Source of the DNA: a virus
Virus record (IMG/VR): IMGVR_UViG_3300043466_001090
Coordinates: 1-62,472 of that record
Direction: 5' to 3' (one strand)
Length of the DNA stretch: 62,472 bases
Made by a program: the position numbers and the translations under genes. Shown one piece after another: positions 44,999-53,666 of the stretch. Numbering within the stretch: position 1 is the first letter of the stretch; each line of letters begins with the position of its first letter. The notes below the pieces were generated by a model. That model was not told where the DNA came from. It did no database searches and saw only the letters and a program-made list of their open reading frames with translations.

Positions 44999-45127
44999 AT
45001 GGCAAAAGGAAAATCATTAGGTGATGTTAGAAAAGTCACCTTTGGGAAAAGAAAAAAGGGTAATGCTCAGAAGAGCTTTAATAAACATACCCCCCGTCCC
45101 AAGAAATACGTTGGACAAGGTCGCTAA
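44999..45127 (+). CDS. Small basic protein, 42 aa
   Basis: The 42 residues start MAKGKSLGDVRKVTFGKRKK and end PRPKKYVGQGR. It is strongly basic, with no hydrophobic core, 5 bases after the adhesin gene and before a bidirectional terminator. It may bind nucleic acid or be a small virion protein. The regular codon use and compact spacing favour a real gene. Confidence 0.7.
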   Translation: MAKGKSLGDVRKVTFGKRKKGNAQKSFNKHTPRPKKYVGQGR

Positions 45128-45187
45128 CCCTTCTATATATATTCTGGACGCTGGTCTACTCCTATAGACTCACCCAGAAAAAGAAAT

Positions 45188-45213
45188 AGCCCCTGTATTA
45201 CATAACAGGGGCT
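45188..45213. terminator. Bidirectional terminator between convergent blocks
   Basis: A 9-bp perfect stem AGCCCCTGT/ACAGGGGCT (45188-45196 with 45205-45213) closes an 8-base loop. T-rich sequence follows on the plus strand, with A-rich sequence before it for the minus strand. It stops the late plus genes and the minus MoxR/VWA block. Confidence 0.85.
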
Positions 45214-45221
45214 TTCTTGTT

Positions 45222-46727
45222 TCACTTTATTACTCTACCTTTTTCATCCACCTTACTGATAGTAGAACCATCAAAGATGATCACTTGATCTCTTCTAGAA
45301 TACTCTGCTATAGTATCAGCATGAAAATGGCTAAACCTGGCTCCCTTTAGACCAATGAAGAATGCTTTCTCAGAATAAGTGTTACATCCGTCTTCTGCAT
45401 CTGTAAGAATAATAGCGTTAACGCCATTTCTCTGTACGCTATTTACAGCATTGTTAATAGTTGTACCACCAGATGTATCCAACATTGCAATACTTACAAC
45501 ATCTTTCTTAAACTTCTTAACATTATTATTAAAGATGTACACTTCATTTAGCATATCCATCTCAGCTAATTTAGCCACCATAGATTTACAAAAATCTAGA
45601 CGGGAAATATTATGTCCATCTTTATTGGTTACACCACAAGAGTCAGACATAGATCCTGATATGTCTATATAGACATCTATCTTACCTATAGACTTGGTAT
45701 CTTTTACCATGATGTCTTCTGCAAAAAGCTTTCTAAGTTTTGGATGTAAGAATTCAAACTCCTCTAGACCAGATATATTATCTGAGTTGAACAAGTCTTC
45801 ATATATCACTTTCTTCTTAGAACTAAAATAACTTGCAGACTTATCAAGCAGCTTCTTAAGCTTGTCTTTAAGAGATCCCATAGATAAAGATATGTTCTCA
45901 AGACTCTTTGCTACTTGTCTGATATAATCAGGACTAAGTTTACCAGCTTCAGATTGACCTCCAGGTTCATTCACCTGGTCAAACATCATCTCTTGTATAT
46001 CTTGGTCCATTGTATCATCCATCTGATTACATAAGTCTGTAGCTTGTTTAATAGCTTCTTCCATTGCAGACTTACCTTGTTGACTATCCATCATGTTTTT
46101 CATAGCATCATCAAACCCATCACTATCAAACTCTGATTGACCGTTCATACCATTCTTAATTTTCTCAGAAGCTTGTGCATCTACATAATCCATGGTTGTT
46201 AGTCTGGTCATATATGCACCCATGATGTTTCTAGCAAAAATGGCAGACTTTAGATTAGATCCTTCAGACATAATCTTAGCTACAGGATTGTTAGCTTTCT
46301 CTAGAAATCTAAACTTAGCGTGGTTAGTATCAGTACGCTCTTCAAACTCTAAGTTTTCCATTCTGTGATAGAACATCTTGAAGATGTCTTTAGGCATATG
46401 TTTAGGAAACTTCTGATAGTTTTCTTTAACCTTCTTTACAAAGTCTCCAAAGTCTGGCTTTTTACCATCAGGTATCTTAGCATAGCCTGTACTCTTTGCA
46501 AACTTATTGTATGCATCTTGTACATTTTTAGCATCACCAAAATAATGATTCATGATGTTATCTATCCGTTGTTCATCTAACCAGTGCATATGTGGCTTGA
46601 TAAGGTCTGGTTTTTTGTAGAAGTTAATCTTACCAAACAAACCACCTTCATTTTTATAATGAGATTGTATCTCACCTTTCTTTACTTTCTCAAGAATGGT
46701 ATATACATTCTTATATTGTTTTGCCAT
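45222..46727 (-). CDS. VWA-domain protein, partner of the MoxR-like ATPase
   Basis: The 501-residue protein carries a C-terminal von Willebrand A domain with the MIDAS motif DISGS (residues 355-359), followed by TSGGTT and ILTDAEDG. The N-terminal 320 residues are charged and helical (EEAIKQATDLCNQMDDTMDQ) and probably contact the ATPase. The arrangement resembles CobT/RavA-ViaA type MoxR-VWA chaperones that use ATP to remodel or insert metal into targets. The paired ATPase lies about 100 bases upstream on the same strand. Confidence 0.85.
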   Translation of the reverse strand: MAKQYKNVYTILEKVKKGEIQSHYKNEGGLFGKINFYKKPDLIKPHMHWLDEQRIDNIMNHYFGDAKNVQDAYNKFAKSTGYAKIPDGKKPDFGDFVKKVKENYQKFPKHMPKDIFKMFYHRMENLEFEERTDTNHAKFRFLEKANNPVAKIMSEGSNLKSAIFARNIMGAYMTRLTTMDYVDAQASEKIKNGMNGQSEFDSDGFDDAMKNMMDSQQGKSAMEEAIKQATDLCNQMDDTMDQDIQEMMFDQVNEPGGQSEAGKLSPDYIRQVAKSLENISLSMGSLKDKLKKLLDKSASYFSSKKKVIYEDLFNSDNISGLEEFEFLHPKLRKLFAEDIMVKDTKSIGKIDVYIDISGSMSDSCGVTNKDGHNISRLDFCKSMVAKLAEMDMLNEVYIFNNNVKKFKKDVVSIAMLDTSGGTTINNAVNSVQRNGVNAIILTDAEDGCNTYSEKAFFIGLKGARFSHFHADTIAEYSRRDQVIIFDGSTISKVDEKGRVIK

Positions 46728-46806
46728 CTGTATCTGTTTTAATTTGAGCAGCCTTTACGAGATCTTCCAATGAAACACCAGGGAGATCTAGTCCCCCTGG
46801 GTCCAT
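46711..46806 (-). CDS. Small protein between MoxR and VWA genes, 31 aa
   Basis: The frame encodes 31 residues: MDPGGLDLPGVSLEDLVKAA, then QIKTDTDGKTI. It fills the gap between the two large genes, overlaps the VWA start by 17 bases, and looks like a short amphipathic helix with an acidic end. Function unknown. Confidence 0.5.
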   Translation of the reverse strand: MDPGGLDLPGVSLEDLVKAAQIKTDTDGKTI

Positions 46807-46826
46807 CGGCTTAAGAAAATCTCTAT

Positions 46827-48224
46827 TTAGAAAGGGTTAGCATCAGTCATTGGTGCTGCATCTTCTAGCATATTATCAAACTCTTCTGCAGACATATACT
46901 CTTTACGAGCAGGATGATTAGAAATGATATACTGCATAGACATTTCTATCTCTTCCACCTGACCTTCATCAAGAACACCTCTGCTAGTATAAGCATTGAT
47001 AAGACTTTCAATCTCTGCTACAGCTAGTTCTAGTTGTTCACTAGTGCTATGAGAATGTAACATCTCTACCTTGCTCATAACAGCTTTAACTTCTGAAGAC
47101 ATTAGTTTATTCTGTAGGTTAGAAGCTGCATTCTGATCAATCATAATCTGAGCTGTCTTTACAAGAGCTTTATCTACAGAGATATCCCATATGTAACTAA
47201 CAGCTTTGGCTAGTCCTGGTACGAAAGTCAACGTTCTATCTGAGCTTTTAGTATAACCCACCTCAAGATATTTCTCCAGCTTTTTAACTGGAATCTCTAC
47301 GGCAGCAATCTCTGCTTTGTTTGGAATACCAATAGCAAACTTCTCACGATAGTTACGGGCACCCTTCTCATAATACTTAGCCATCTCACCTGCAGATACA
47401 CGGTTAACCGTCATCTTCAGCATGAATCTGTCCCAGAACGGAGAGTCTTGCTCGTCTTTAGGAATTTCATTACAAGTAGCAATAAACAGCTTCCACTTAC
47501 ATGGAATCTTGTGCTTACCATTAAAGAGGAACTTCTCATTCATTACACCCAGCATAGCATTTCTAATGGCTGAGCTAGCTTTATCCACCTCATTGATGAT
47601 TACAATGTCTGCTTCTGCAATAGGTGTGTTAAGCTCATACTTATTCTCTGTAAACAAAGTTTGTAGATCTGGCATACCTTTAATCTCTGATGCTTTAGTA
47701 CCCTCATCAGTTTCTAGGATGTACATCTTGTTAGCAAAGTCTTCTGCGGACATCTTGCCATCTTTATTCAACCATGCTTTAGCATATTCTATAATAGTTT
47801 TGGTTTTAGCTACACCTGGCTCACCTACTAACAACAGTGGTAATCCTGTAGCCTCTGCTAATGCTAGCATCTTAAATACTTCTTCCTTATTAATCAAGGA
47901 AGTTTCAATCTGACGAACCTCTTGGGTTGTTTTTTTTGTAATGGTCTTAGTTGACTTAGCCATTTTAAGGGGTTTTTTTGTTATTGTTGGTTGTGTTGTT
48001 GCATATAATGATGGTGTTACTAGTTCAAATGATTCTTCTCCTATAAGTCCATCATAGTGATTATGTTTAGTATTTCCTATAGGTGGATAAACTTTATATC
48101 CTGGTCCATAAGAATAATCTCCTCTTTCTATAATAGTCACTTCTAAACCTACTTCTTCTGGTCCACAACCAGAACCAGATGTTATCACTTTTACTATATC
48201 TCCTACATTAAATTTATAATTCAT
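46827..48224 (-). CDS. MoxR-like AAA+ ATPase with N-terminal SH3-like domain
   Basis: The start was set at the ATG at 48224 (MNYKFNVGDIVKV), 4 bases after the upstream stop, instead of a longer frame that overlaps the upstream gene. The 465-residue protein has a SH3/KOW-like N-terminus (residues 1-68), a linker, and an AAA+ core: Walker A GEPGVAKT (134-141), then ADIVIINEVDKA (Walker B) and FIATCNEIP (sensor I). A second possible start lies at residue 88 (MAKSTK), so a shorter form may also be made. The protein pairs with the VWA protein. Confidence 0.87.
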   Translation of the reverse strand: MNYKFNVGDIVKVITSGSGCGPEEVGLEVTIIERGDYSYGPGYKVYPPIGNTKHNHYDGLIGEESFELVTPSLYATTQPTITKKPLKMAKSTKTITKKTTQEVRQIETSLINKEEVFKMLALAEATGLPLLLVGEPGVAKTKTIIEYAKAWLNKDGKMSAEDFANKMYILETDEGTKASEIKGMPDLQTLFTENKYELNTPIAEADIVIINEVDKASSAIRNAMLGVMNEKFLFNGKHKIPCKWKLFIATCNEIPKDEQDSPFWDRFMLKMTVNRVSAGEMAKYYEKGARNYREKFAIGIPNKAEIAAVEIPVKKLEKYLEVGYTKSSDRTLTFVPGLAKAVSYIWDISVDKALVKTAQIMIDQNAASNLQNKLMSSEVKAVMSKVEMLHSHSTSEQLELAVAEIESLINAYTSRGVLDEGQVEEIEMSMQYIISNHPARKEYMSAEEFDNMLEDAAPMTDANPF

Positions 48225-48228
48225 AGTA

Positions 48229-48579
48229 TTAGAGGTTTGCAAAGATGTCTGCTGCTTCAGTAGAATCCACTGTTGTTCTCTCACTGACCATAGATACCAC
48301 TGGTTGTTCCACTGGAGTGTTTGATTTGGTAGGTTTAGATCCTTGGGTTTTATCTGTGGTCTCATTCTTAGTATCGTCTATAATGTTAAAGATTGTAATA
48401 CTAGTCTCTGCATCTTTAAGAGATGGGTGTTTTCTAATAGTAGCAATCTGTAATGCATTAGCACCATATTTAGTTTCTATACTTCCATAGCCAAGGTCAT
48501 CTTTCTTAAGCCATGTTAAACCTGAGTTCAAGTCATTGATAATTTGAGACACTGTAAGGTCTACTTTATTTACTGCCAT
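48229..48579 (-). CDS. Hypothetical protein, 116 aa
   Basis: The 116-residue protein has a helical N-terminal half (NKVDLTVSQIINDLNSGLTW) with a GYGSIETKYG segment and a Ser/Thr/Pro-rich disordered C-terminus. It lies directly before the MoxR-like gene and 12 bases after ung. It might be a partner or substrate of the MoxR/VWA machine. No family is recognised. Confidence 0.7.
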   Translation of the reverse strand: MAVNKVDLTVSQIINDLNSGLTWLKKDDLGYGSIETKYGANALQIATIRKHPSLKDAETSITIFNIIDDTKNETTDKTQGSKPTKSNTPVEQPVVSMVSERTTVDSTEAADIFANL

Positions 48580-48591
48580 ATTAAAGGGGTT

Positions 48592-49308
48592 TTACCAGTT
48601 AATTTTAAATTCTGGTCCATTTTGACCAGTGATTATTCTGTTTATTTCGTTGAACATATTCTCACAATCCCATGGTTGCTTAGTATAACTAGCATAAGCA
48701 GGATGTGTAGTTTTTATAATGTAGTGATGTTCTCCTATTAGTCCTTCTAACTCTTGAGCTTGTTTACCCATGAGTACAAAGATTAATCCTGAGTCTGTAA
48801 AGTTTAGAATATCCATTACATATGCTATGAATTCTTTCCATACATTGTAATGAGACCCTACTTTATCTATCTCACATGTAAGAGCTGAATTAAGAAGTAA
48901 CACTCCTTGGTTAGCCCATCTAGTAAGATCTGGATCTTGATGAGTGGGATAGTCTTGATACACTGTATGTTCTACAGCTTCAAATATCTTCTGAAGACTA
49001 GGTTGAGGTTTGCCTGTATTAGCACAGCTAAATGCTAGTCCATCTGCTACGCCAAAGTGGGGATAGGGGTCTTGTCCTATAATAATAACATGCAGTTTAT
49101 TTACAGGACATTCTTCAAATGCTCTAAACACTTGCTTTAAAGGAGGAGTAAATCTTTTACCATCCTCTCTTAATTTATATAAGGTTTCTAAAATCTTATC
49201 AAAGTCTGAGCTTTGAATGAAACCTCTTAGTTTAGAGGCCCATCCAGAAGCTTGTAGACGATCAATAAGCTTGAGTTTTATTTCCTCAAGATTTATTTGT
49301 TCTGTCAT
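48592..49308 (-). CDS. ung: Uracil-DNA glycosylase
   Basis: The 238-residue protein has family 1 motifs GQDPYPHFGVADGLAFS (residues 78-94, Asp80 catalytic), LLLNSALT (Asn140 pocket) and THPAYAS (His202). It removes uracil from DNA, which is useful because dCTP deaminase raises dUTP. Length is typical. A divergent promoter for the plus-strand gene lies in its first codons. Confidence 0.93.
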   Translation of the reverse strand: MTEQINLEEIKLKLIDRLQASGWASKLRGFIQSSDFDKILETLYKLREDGKRFTPPLKQVFRAFEECPVNKLHVIIIGQDPYPHFGVADGLAFSCANTGKPQPSLQKIFEAVEHTVYQDYPTHQDPDLTRWANQGVLLLNSALTCEIDKVGSHYNVWKEFIAYVMDILNFTDSGLIFVLMGKQAQELEGLIGEHHYIIKTTHPAYASYTKQPWDCENMFNEINRIITGQNGPEFKINW

Positions 49309-49326
49309 AAATAATTCTTAAGTTTG
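49296..49326 (+). promoter_or_regulatory. Bacteroidota-type promoter for the 49341 gene
   Basis: TTTG at 49296-49299 is followed by 19 bases and TAAGTTTG at 49319-49326, an exact match to the -33/-7 consensus of Bacteroidota. The start codon is 14 bases later, so the leader is very short. The -33 box overlaps the first codons of ung on the other strand. Confidence 0.75.
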
Positions 49327-49340
49327 TAAAAAATTACACT

Positions 49341-49631
49341 ATGGCTAAAATAAAAATGATTAAAAATGATGCTGTTGTCCAAATAGGTATAGGAGCAGGA
49401 TTTATGCAAAAAATCCAAACCATGCTTATGAATATAACATCCAAATTATCAATGGATGATATAAAAACTTATAAAGAATTGGTTGATAACAGCCAACCTT
49501 TTACAGAAACTTGGATGGAAGATGTCACTATTCTAACAACTCTTCTAAAAGAATTAGAAGATAAAGCAAATGAACAAGGTCTTATTTTTGAAGAAGATGT
49601 TCCTGATGATTCTCCTATAGTAAAAAGTTAA
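49341..49631 (+). CDS. Small helical protein, 96 aa, the only plus-strand gene in its block
   Basis: The 96-residue protein begins MAKIKMIKNDAVVQIGIGAG and has a long helical middle (FMQKIQTMLMNITSKL) and an acidic end. No family is recognised. It points against about 17 kb of minus-strand genes, with its own good promoter, and its last 17 bases overlap the end of the convergent gene. Independent expression suggests a different timing from its neighbours. Confidence 0.75.
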   Translation: MAKIKMIKNDAVVQIGIGAGFMQKIQTMLMNITSKLSMDDIKTYKELVDNSQPFTETWMEDVTILTTLLKELEDKANEQGLIFEEDVPDDSPIVKS

Positions 49632-50007
49632 CTTCTTCTCCAATTTCTTGAGCAGCTTGAATAGCTAGAGATAATTCTTCTCTAGAACATTCTGCAAAAG
49701 ATTTAGCTAAGAAATATTCCTTACCACTTACTTCCCTTGCTATACATAACCCTGCTCTGTCCTTCACTAGCAACTTCATGTTCTCAGCTGTTTCACCAAC
49801 GTGCATAGCTAGATGTTTAATCATCACATGAAGTTTTGCTAGCTGAGGAAGAGTACCGTCATCATGTTGCACTTCATAGAAGAATTCTACTATAGCTCCT
49901 TCTGGAATGTTTGATACAAACTTCTCATATTGTTTCATCTCAGCTAGAGAAAGAGGCTTAAGTAAACCTCTCTCCTTTTTATACTTACCATTAAGATGTT
50001 CTGTCAT
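49615..50007 (-). CDS. Hypothetical protein, possibly NinB-like, 130 aa
   Basis: The ATG at 50007 (MTEHLNGKYKK) gives a 17-base overlap with the helicase and was preferred to an ATG 11 codons earlier. The 130 residues contain LPQLAKLHVMIKHLAMHVGE, followed by MKLLVKDRAGL, a pattern seen in phage NinB-like recombination proteins (L-H-x-M-I-x-x-L-A-x-x-x-G-x-x-x-x-x-M-K). Similarity is only to general pattern, so the call is tentative. Confidence 0.6.
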   Translation of the reverse strand: MTEHLNGKYKKERGLLKPLSLAEMKQYEKFVSNIPEGAIVEFFYEVQHDDGTLPQLAKLHVMIKHLAMHVGETAENMKLLVKDRAGLCIAREVSGKEYFLAKSFAECSREELSLAIQAAQEIGEEVNFLL

Positions 50008-51094
50008 TGGTATCAAAGTATTTAATTTTTGACTGATCAAGATCTTTCAGAGCTTCGGAAACCCAACGTTCATCCACAGTTTGCTTGTAACACAGAATAT
50101 GTATTATAGCAGTTTCTGTAGGATTAAGCCTAAGAAGTCGTCCAATTCTTTGTGACGACTTTCTTTCGTTTCCATATGCGTGCATAATAATACCAGCTCT
50201 TAAATCTGGAACGTTAACACCCTCATTAAGTTGTAGTACACAACTGAGTTTGTTAATGTTTCCTTTCTTAAATTGTTGAAGATTTTCTTCTGAGTCTGGA
50301 TTATTAGAATGATATGAATAATCACACATATTATCAGCTTGCTCTTGGGTGTTACAAAATAGTATACACTTATCTTCTATCTCGTCAAATAGATTTTTAG
50401 CATACATTTCTTTAGTCTTAAATCCCATAAGAGCTTTCATACGCATGATAGAAGCTATCTGTTCTTGTTTCTTAGTTGTAGCCTGCATTATACGTTGTGT
50501 CCAATACGCATAATTCTTAGACTCTGAAGTGTAAAATGTTTTATCTTTAAGATTAACAGGTAAATTATTTACAGAAGACAAGCTCATTAGATGAACCATT
50601 ATTCTATAATCATTTAGGATTTCATCTTCTACAGCTGTATCTGTAATATACTTGAATACTATGGGACAAAACTGACTTACCATTCTACCCTTTTCTGAAT
50701 TATTATATCTAGGCGGTGTACCTGTTAGTCCTAAGATCTTACCAGTGTAACATCCTAGAAAGTTCAGATGGGAGTCAAGTAAACTATGACACTCGTCAAG
50801 AACCACTATGTCAAACTCTTGACAATCATATTTATTTAGAGAGAGGTAAGTTGTAAACTCAGCCTCACTTATGTCTATACCAAACGTTTCAGCATCAGAT
50901 CTCCAAGAATCAAAAATAGAAAGTTTGGGTGCTACTATGAGCACCCTCACCTTCTTTTCTAACCCCTGATGATGTTGAATATATTTTAATCCTATAAGAG
51001 TTTTACCAACACCCATAGAGATCCCTAAGCCACAACGTTTGTGTTTAATTGCTATGTCCAAGGCATCTTTCTGGACTTGTTCTCTTTTAGTCAT
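49991..51094 (-). CDS. SF2 helicase (DEAD/SNF2-like)
   Basis: The 367-residue protein has Walker A GISMGVGKT (residues 24-32), motif Ia VLIVAPKLSI, the DECH box (100-103), TGTPPR (124-129) and motif VI SQRIGRLLR. These are the full SF2 helicase motifs in a compact form. Homologous proteins in crAss-like phages are described as SNF2-like helicases. It may act in replication restart or recombination. Its start overlaps the 58-aa gene by four bases (ATGA). Confidence 0.88.
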   Translation of the reverse strand: MTKREQVQKDALDIAIKHKRCGLGISMGVGKTLIGLKYIQHHQGLEKKVRVLIVAPKLSIFDSWRSDAETFGIDISEAEFTTYLSLNKYDCQEFDIVVLDECHSLLDSHLNFLGCYTGKILGLTGTPPRYNNSEKGRMVSQFCPIVFKYITDTAVEDEILNDYRIMVHLMSLSSVNNLPVNLKDKTFYTSESKNYAYWTQRIMQATTKKQEQIASIMRMKALMGFKTKEMYAKNLFDEIEDKCILFCNTQEQADNMCDYSYHSNNPDSEENLQQFKKGNINKLSCVLQLNEGVNVPDLRAGIIMHAYGNERKSSQRIGRLLRLNPTETAIIHILCYKQTVDERWVSEALKDLDQSKIKYFDTNDRTS

Positions 51095-51267
51095 TTTGAA
51101 ACAGTGTTATAACCGTAAAAGAATATAGGTTTACTTTTTTTAGATAATTCTTTTTTTTCTTTCTTTTTCTTCTTTTCTTTTAAATCTTTCTCTTTAAAAT
51201 AATTATCTATTTCAGATTGTGTAAATCCTTCTTCAAGTAATTGTTTCTTAAAATCTTCTCTTTTCAT
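51091..51267 (-). CDS. Lys-rich small protein, 58 aa
   Basis: The frame encodes 58 residues: MKREDFKKQLLEEGFTQSEI, then KEKDLKEKKKKKEKKELSKK and a short aromatic tail. It joins its neighbours by ATGA and TAATG overlaps, which strongly supports translation. The N-terminal half looks like a helix-turn-helix or SHOCT-type motif (E-E-G-F-T-Q-S-E-I-D-N-Y). Function unknown. Confidence 0.7.
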   Translation of the reverse strand: MKREDFKKQLLEEGFTQSEIDNYFKEKDLKEKKKKKEKKELSKKSKPIFFYGYNTVSK

Positions 51268-51527
51268 TAGTCAAATACTCTTGAAATGGTTTGGTCAAAC
51301 GGATTATACTCCACTTGGTTGTAGCTTCTATATCTACCTTTTTCAAACATCATTTTAGCATGTTCGTCATGTGTAAGAATACCCATAGACTTCAGCATAA
51401 ACGTAATACCGTTGTCATCTATTTCATATTCTATCTCAGCTGTAGAGTCTAATACATGCTTCTTAATTTCTCCATTAAGATCTCTACCTTCTCCTTCTCC
51501 AAGGATAAGTCTTTTAGATTTTTTCAT
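51267..51527 (-). CDS. Hypothetical protein, 86 aa
   Basis: The 86-residue protein begins MKKSKRLILGEGEGRDLNGE and contains ITFMLKSMGILTHDEHAKMM. No family is recognised. It overlaps the next gene by one base (TAATG) and lies 11 bases after the AT-hook gene. Confidence 0.65.
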   Translation of the reverse strand: MKKSKRLILGEGEGRDLNGEIKKHVLDSTAEIEYEIDDNGITFMLKSMGILTHDEHAKMMFEKGRYRSYNQVEYNPFDQTISRVFD

Positions 51528-51538
51528 GTTGTTTAATT

Positions 51539-51883
51539 TTAATAGTTGTCATCATTAATGTCATCCCAATGATCTACATCGTTCTTACCATAGATATCTT
51601 CTAAGACTTCTTCAAGCTTATCATTAGCTTCATCTAATGGACCATAAGCTCTACCTGCTCTAAATGCAGCTTCTGCTAGATTTTCACAGCTATCTATAAA
51701 TCCTATTTGAGTTAATGCTAAATCTATTTTCTGTTTAATCTTAGCTAGTTCTTTATATAATGCTCCTAACTGAATATCTTGTTCTTGTTCACGTTGTTTC
51801 AACAGTTTTTCATAATCAGCAGTTGTTACTTTTGTTGGTAGTACTACTGATTCAATCTTTCTAGGTCTTCCTCTTTTTGCCAT
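51539..51883 (-). CDS. AT-hook/coiled-coil small protein, 114 aa
   Basis: The N-terminus MAKRGRPRK (residues 1-9) contains the AT-hook core Arg-Gly-Arg-Pro, which binds the minor groove of AT-rich DNA. A charged coiled coil (LLKQREQEQDIQLGALYKEL) and an acidic tail follow. This could be a DNA-organising or regulatory protein; the genome is AT-rich, so sites would be common. Confidence in DNA binding is moderate. Confidence 0.7.
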   Translation of the reverse strand: MAKRGRPRKIESVVLPTKVTTADYEKLLKQREQEQDIQLGALYKELAKIKQKIDLALTQIGFIDSCENLAEAAFRAGRAYGPLDEANDKLEEVLEDIYGKNDVDHWDDINDDNY

Positions 51884-51894
51884 GGTTTTGTTTT

Positions 51895-52632
51895 TTAAGT
51901 TTCTGAATACATTTTTTCTAAATAAGCTTCTTTACTAAGATGTCTGAAGAATGCTATAGGCTCAGCTTTATCATTGAGTTTAGCTACAATAATATCACCT
52001 TGTCTATAAAGCTTTTCTATTTGATCTTCTGATACATCCACTCTAATAGTCCAAGCTATAGCTCGTATAGCATCATAAGTGACTTCATCACCAGGTGAAA
52101 ACCATCTTTCTCCTGTCGCTGCTTGGTTATCTACATATAACCAATACTCTCTATTAGTTGTAGTGCACCAACATCTTACAGCAAATACAGGATTAGGACG
52201 TCTACCCCATCTGTCTGTTTCAAACATCTTATGTCCATCTATTTCATAGAGCTCATAGACATCTTCAAACTCATACTGATAAGGATCATTGTTGTCATCC
52301 CATTTAGTACGTTTCTTCTTAATCACTTGTCTATCTCTAAGAGTGGGTTCTAATTGTTTGAACAACTCTTGTACACCTATACAATCAAAGAACACTCTTC
52401 TTTCTTCTGCGTTCTCTCTAGCTAAAGCCTGCTCTACTGTTGCAGGTTTAATAGAATCCCACATTTCTTCTATAAAGTTACCAAAATCTTGCAAACTTTC
52501 ATGAATAATAATCTCTTTTTTTAGGTCTTTTAAGTCTGCATATTTTGCTTTCCATAAAGAAAGAGCTTCACTTAATGTGAAGCCCCCTCTGTTTGATACT
52601 GTGTATACTTGTTGTGAATAATCAATCTTCAT
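51895..52632 (-). CDS. Conserved hypothetical protein, 245 aa
   Basis: The 245-residue protein has a helical N-terminal half and a beta-rich C-terminal half (FAVRCWCTTTNREYWLYVDN) with a GERWFSPGDEVTYDAIRAIA segment. Similar proteins are common in large phages, without known function. It overlaps the 225-aa gene by 11 bases. Confidence 0.7.
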   Translation of the reverse strand: MKIDYSQQVYTVSNRGGFTLSEALSLWKAKYADLKDLKKEIIIHESLQDFGNFIEEMWDSIKPATVEQALARENAEERRVFFDCIGVQELFKQLEPTLRDRQVIKKKRTKWDDNNDPYQYEFEDVYELYEIDGHKMFETDRWGRRPNPVFAVRCWCTTTNREYWLYVDNQAATGERWFSPGDEVTYDAIRAIAWTIRVDVSEDQIEKLYRQGDIIVAKLNDKAEPIAFFRHLSKEAYLEKMYSET

Positions 52633-53299
52633 CTTCTATTTCAATTGTTTTAAGATTTAAATAAATTTCTTTATCATGTCCCTCTGGATATCTAAAGTCT
52701 ATGTGCTTAATCTCTCCCACTAACTGATCACCCACCACTTTAAAGTCTTCAAATCTTAGTGTAACATCATCCCATAGACTTTCCAGTTCATGTCCAGTGT
52801 GAGCTTCCCAATCTGATACAGCCTGCTGTATTTTTTCTGATAAAGTTTGTTTTAAATACTCTTCTATTTGGTTATGTTCAGGAGTGAGAAAACCATTTCT
52901 TATTCCAAAGCTTACTTCTAAATCAGGAGTTTCATCATAGTTTGCCTCTATATGAATACCTAACTCATTGAACCACAAGGTTTTAGGAATACTCACTTGA
53001 ATATTTACTTCCTGTGATAATGTTGCAGTTTCAGAATAATAGTCTGTACCTACAAAGGCTTGTTCTTCTACATCATATATAGCATCACCACTAGCATTAA
53101 ACTCACCAGCCCATGATCCATAGTCTAGTTGGTTATACATATAGTCTACTAGCTTTTCTGTATGCTCATCATCATAACTATCTCCATCTATCTCAAAGTG
53201 TACCCACCCTGAGTCTCCACCACCATCCCATACAATCTTAAGTTCTTTACCATCTTTTACTTGTTGGTCACACCAACTGAGCAATGTTTGTTTTGTCAT
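52622..53299 (-). CDS. DUF6878-like protein, 225 aa
   Basis: The protein has a characteristic KIVWDGGGDSGWVHFEIDGD segment (about residues 21-40) and is strongly acidic. A similar W-D-G-G-G-D-S-G motif marks the DUF6878 family of bacteria and phages, whose role is unknown. It overlaps the DUF6915-like gene by 32 bases and the 245-aa gene by 11. Three genes in a row appear to form a translationally coupled unit. Confidence 0.7.
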   Translation of the reverse strand: MTKQTLLSWCDQQVKDGKELKIVWDGGGDSGWVHFEIDGDSYDDEHTEKLVDYMYNQLDYGSWAGEFNASGDAIYDVEEQAFVGTDYYSETATLSQEVNIQVSIPKTLWFNELGIHIEANYDETPDLEVSFGIRNGFLTPEHNQIEEYLKQTLSEKIQQAVSDWEAHTGHELESLWDDVTLRFEDFKVVGDQLVGEIKHIDFRYPEGHDKEIYLNLKTIEIEDED

Positions 53300-53666
53300 A
53301 ATCTAATTTTTCTTGTTTAATTTCTTTTAAGATTTTTCTACCTTCTCCTGGTTTGTACATCCAACCAGTTTGATTCATTTCTTTTAAATAGTCAGCTATT
53401 GTAGGAATCCATCCTATGTCTTCCATAATATGCTGTTCTGCTATAGTTCTAACAGGTACCATCTTACCATCAGAGTTGGTAATTACTGTTCCGAATTTTT
53501 CTTCACACCAGAAGATACCTTCTGAATGATGACGTAGTGCTCTATGTCTCATATCAGGGAATGCACTTTTAGTCTCGTCAAAAAAATCATGGATTTTTAT
53601 ATAGTCCTGCCACACTCCCCCGAACTTACGGCTGGAGCTAATACTGTGGTAGTAAGGATGACTCAT
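53268..53666 (-). CDS. DUF6915-like protein, 132 aa
   Basis: The protein begins MSHPYYHSISSSRKFGGVWQ and continues with IHDFFDETK, MRHRALRHHSEGIFWCEEKF, TITNSDGKMVPVR-like and EQHIMEDIGWIPT, which is the conserved block of the DUF6915 family seen in bacteria and phages. The many conserved His residues suggest metal binding, but function is unknown. It shares an ATGA overlap with the small gene before it. Confidence 0.8.
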   Translation of the reverse strand: MSHPYYHSISSSRKFGGVWQDYIKIHDFFDETKSAFPDMRHRALRHHSEGIFWCEEKFGTVITNSDGKMVPVRTIAEQHIMEDIGWIPTIADYLKEMNQTGWMYKPGEGRKILKEIKQEKLDYDKTNIAQLV

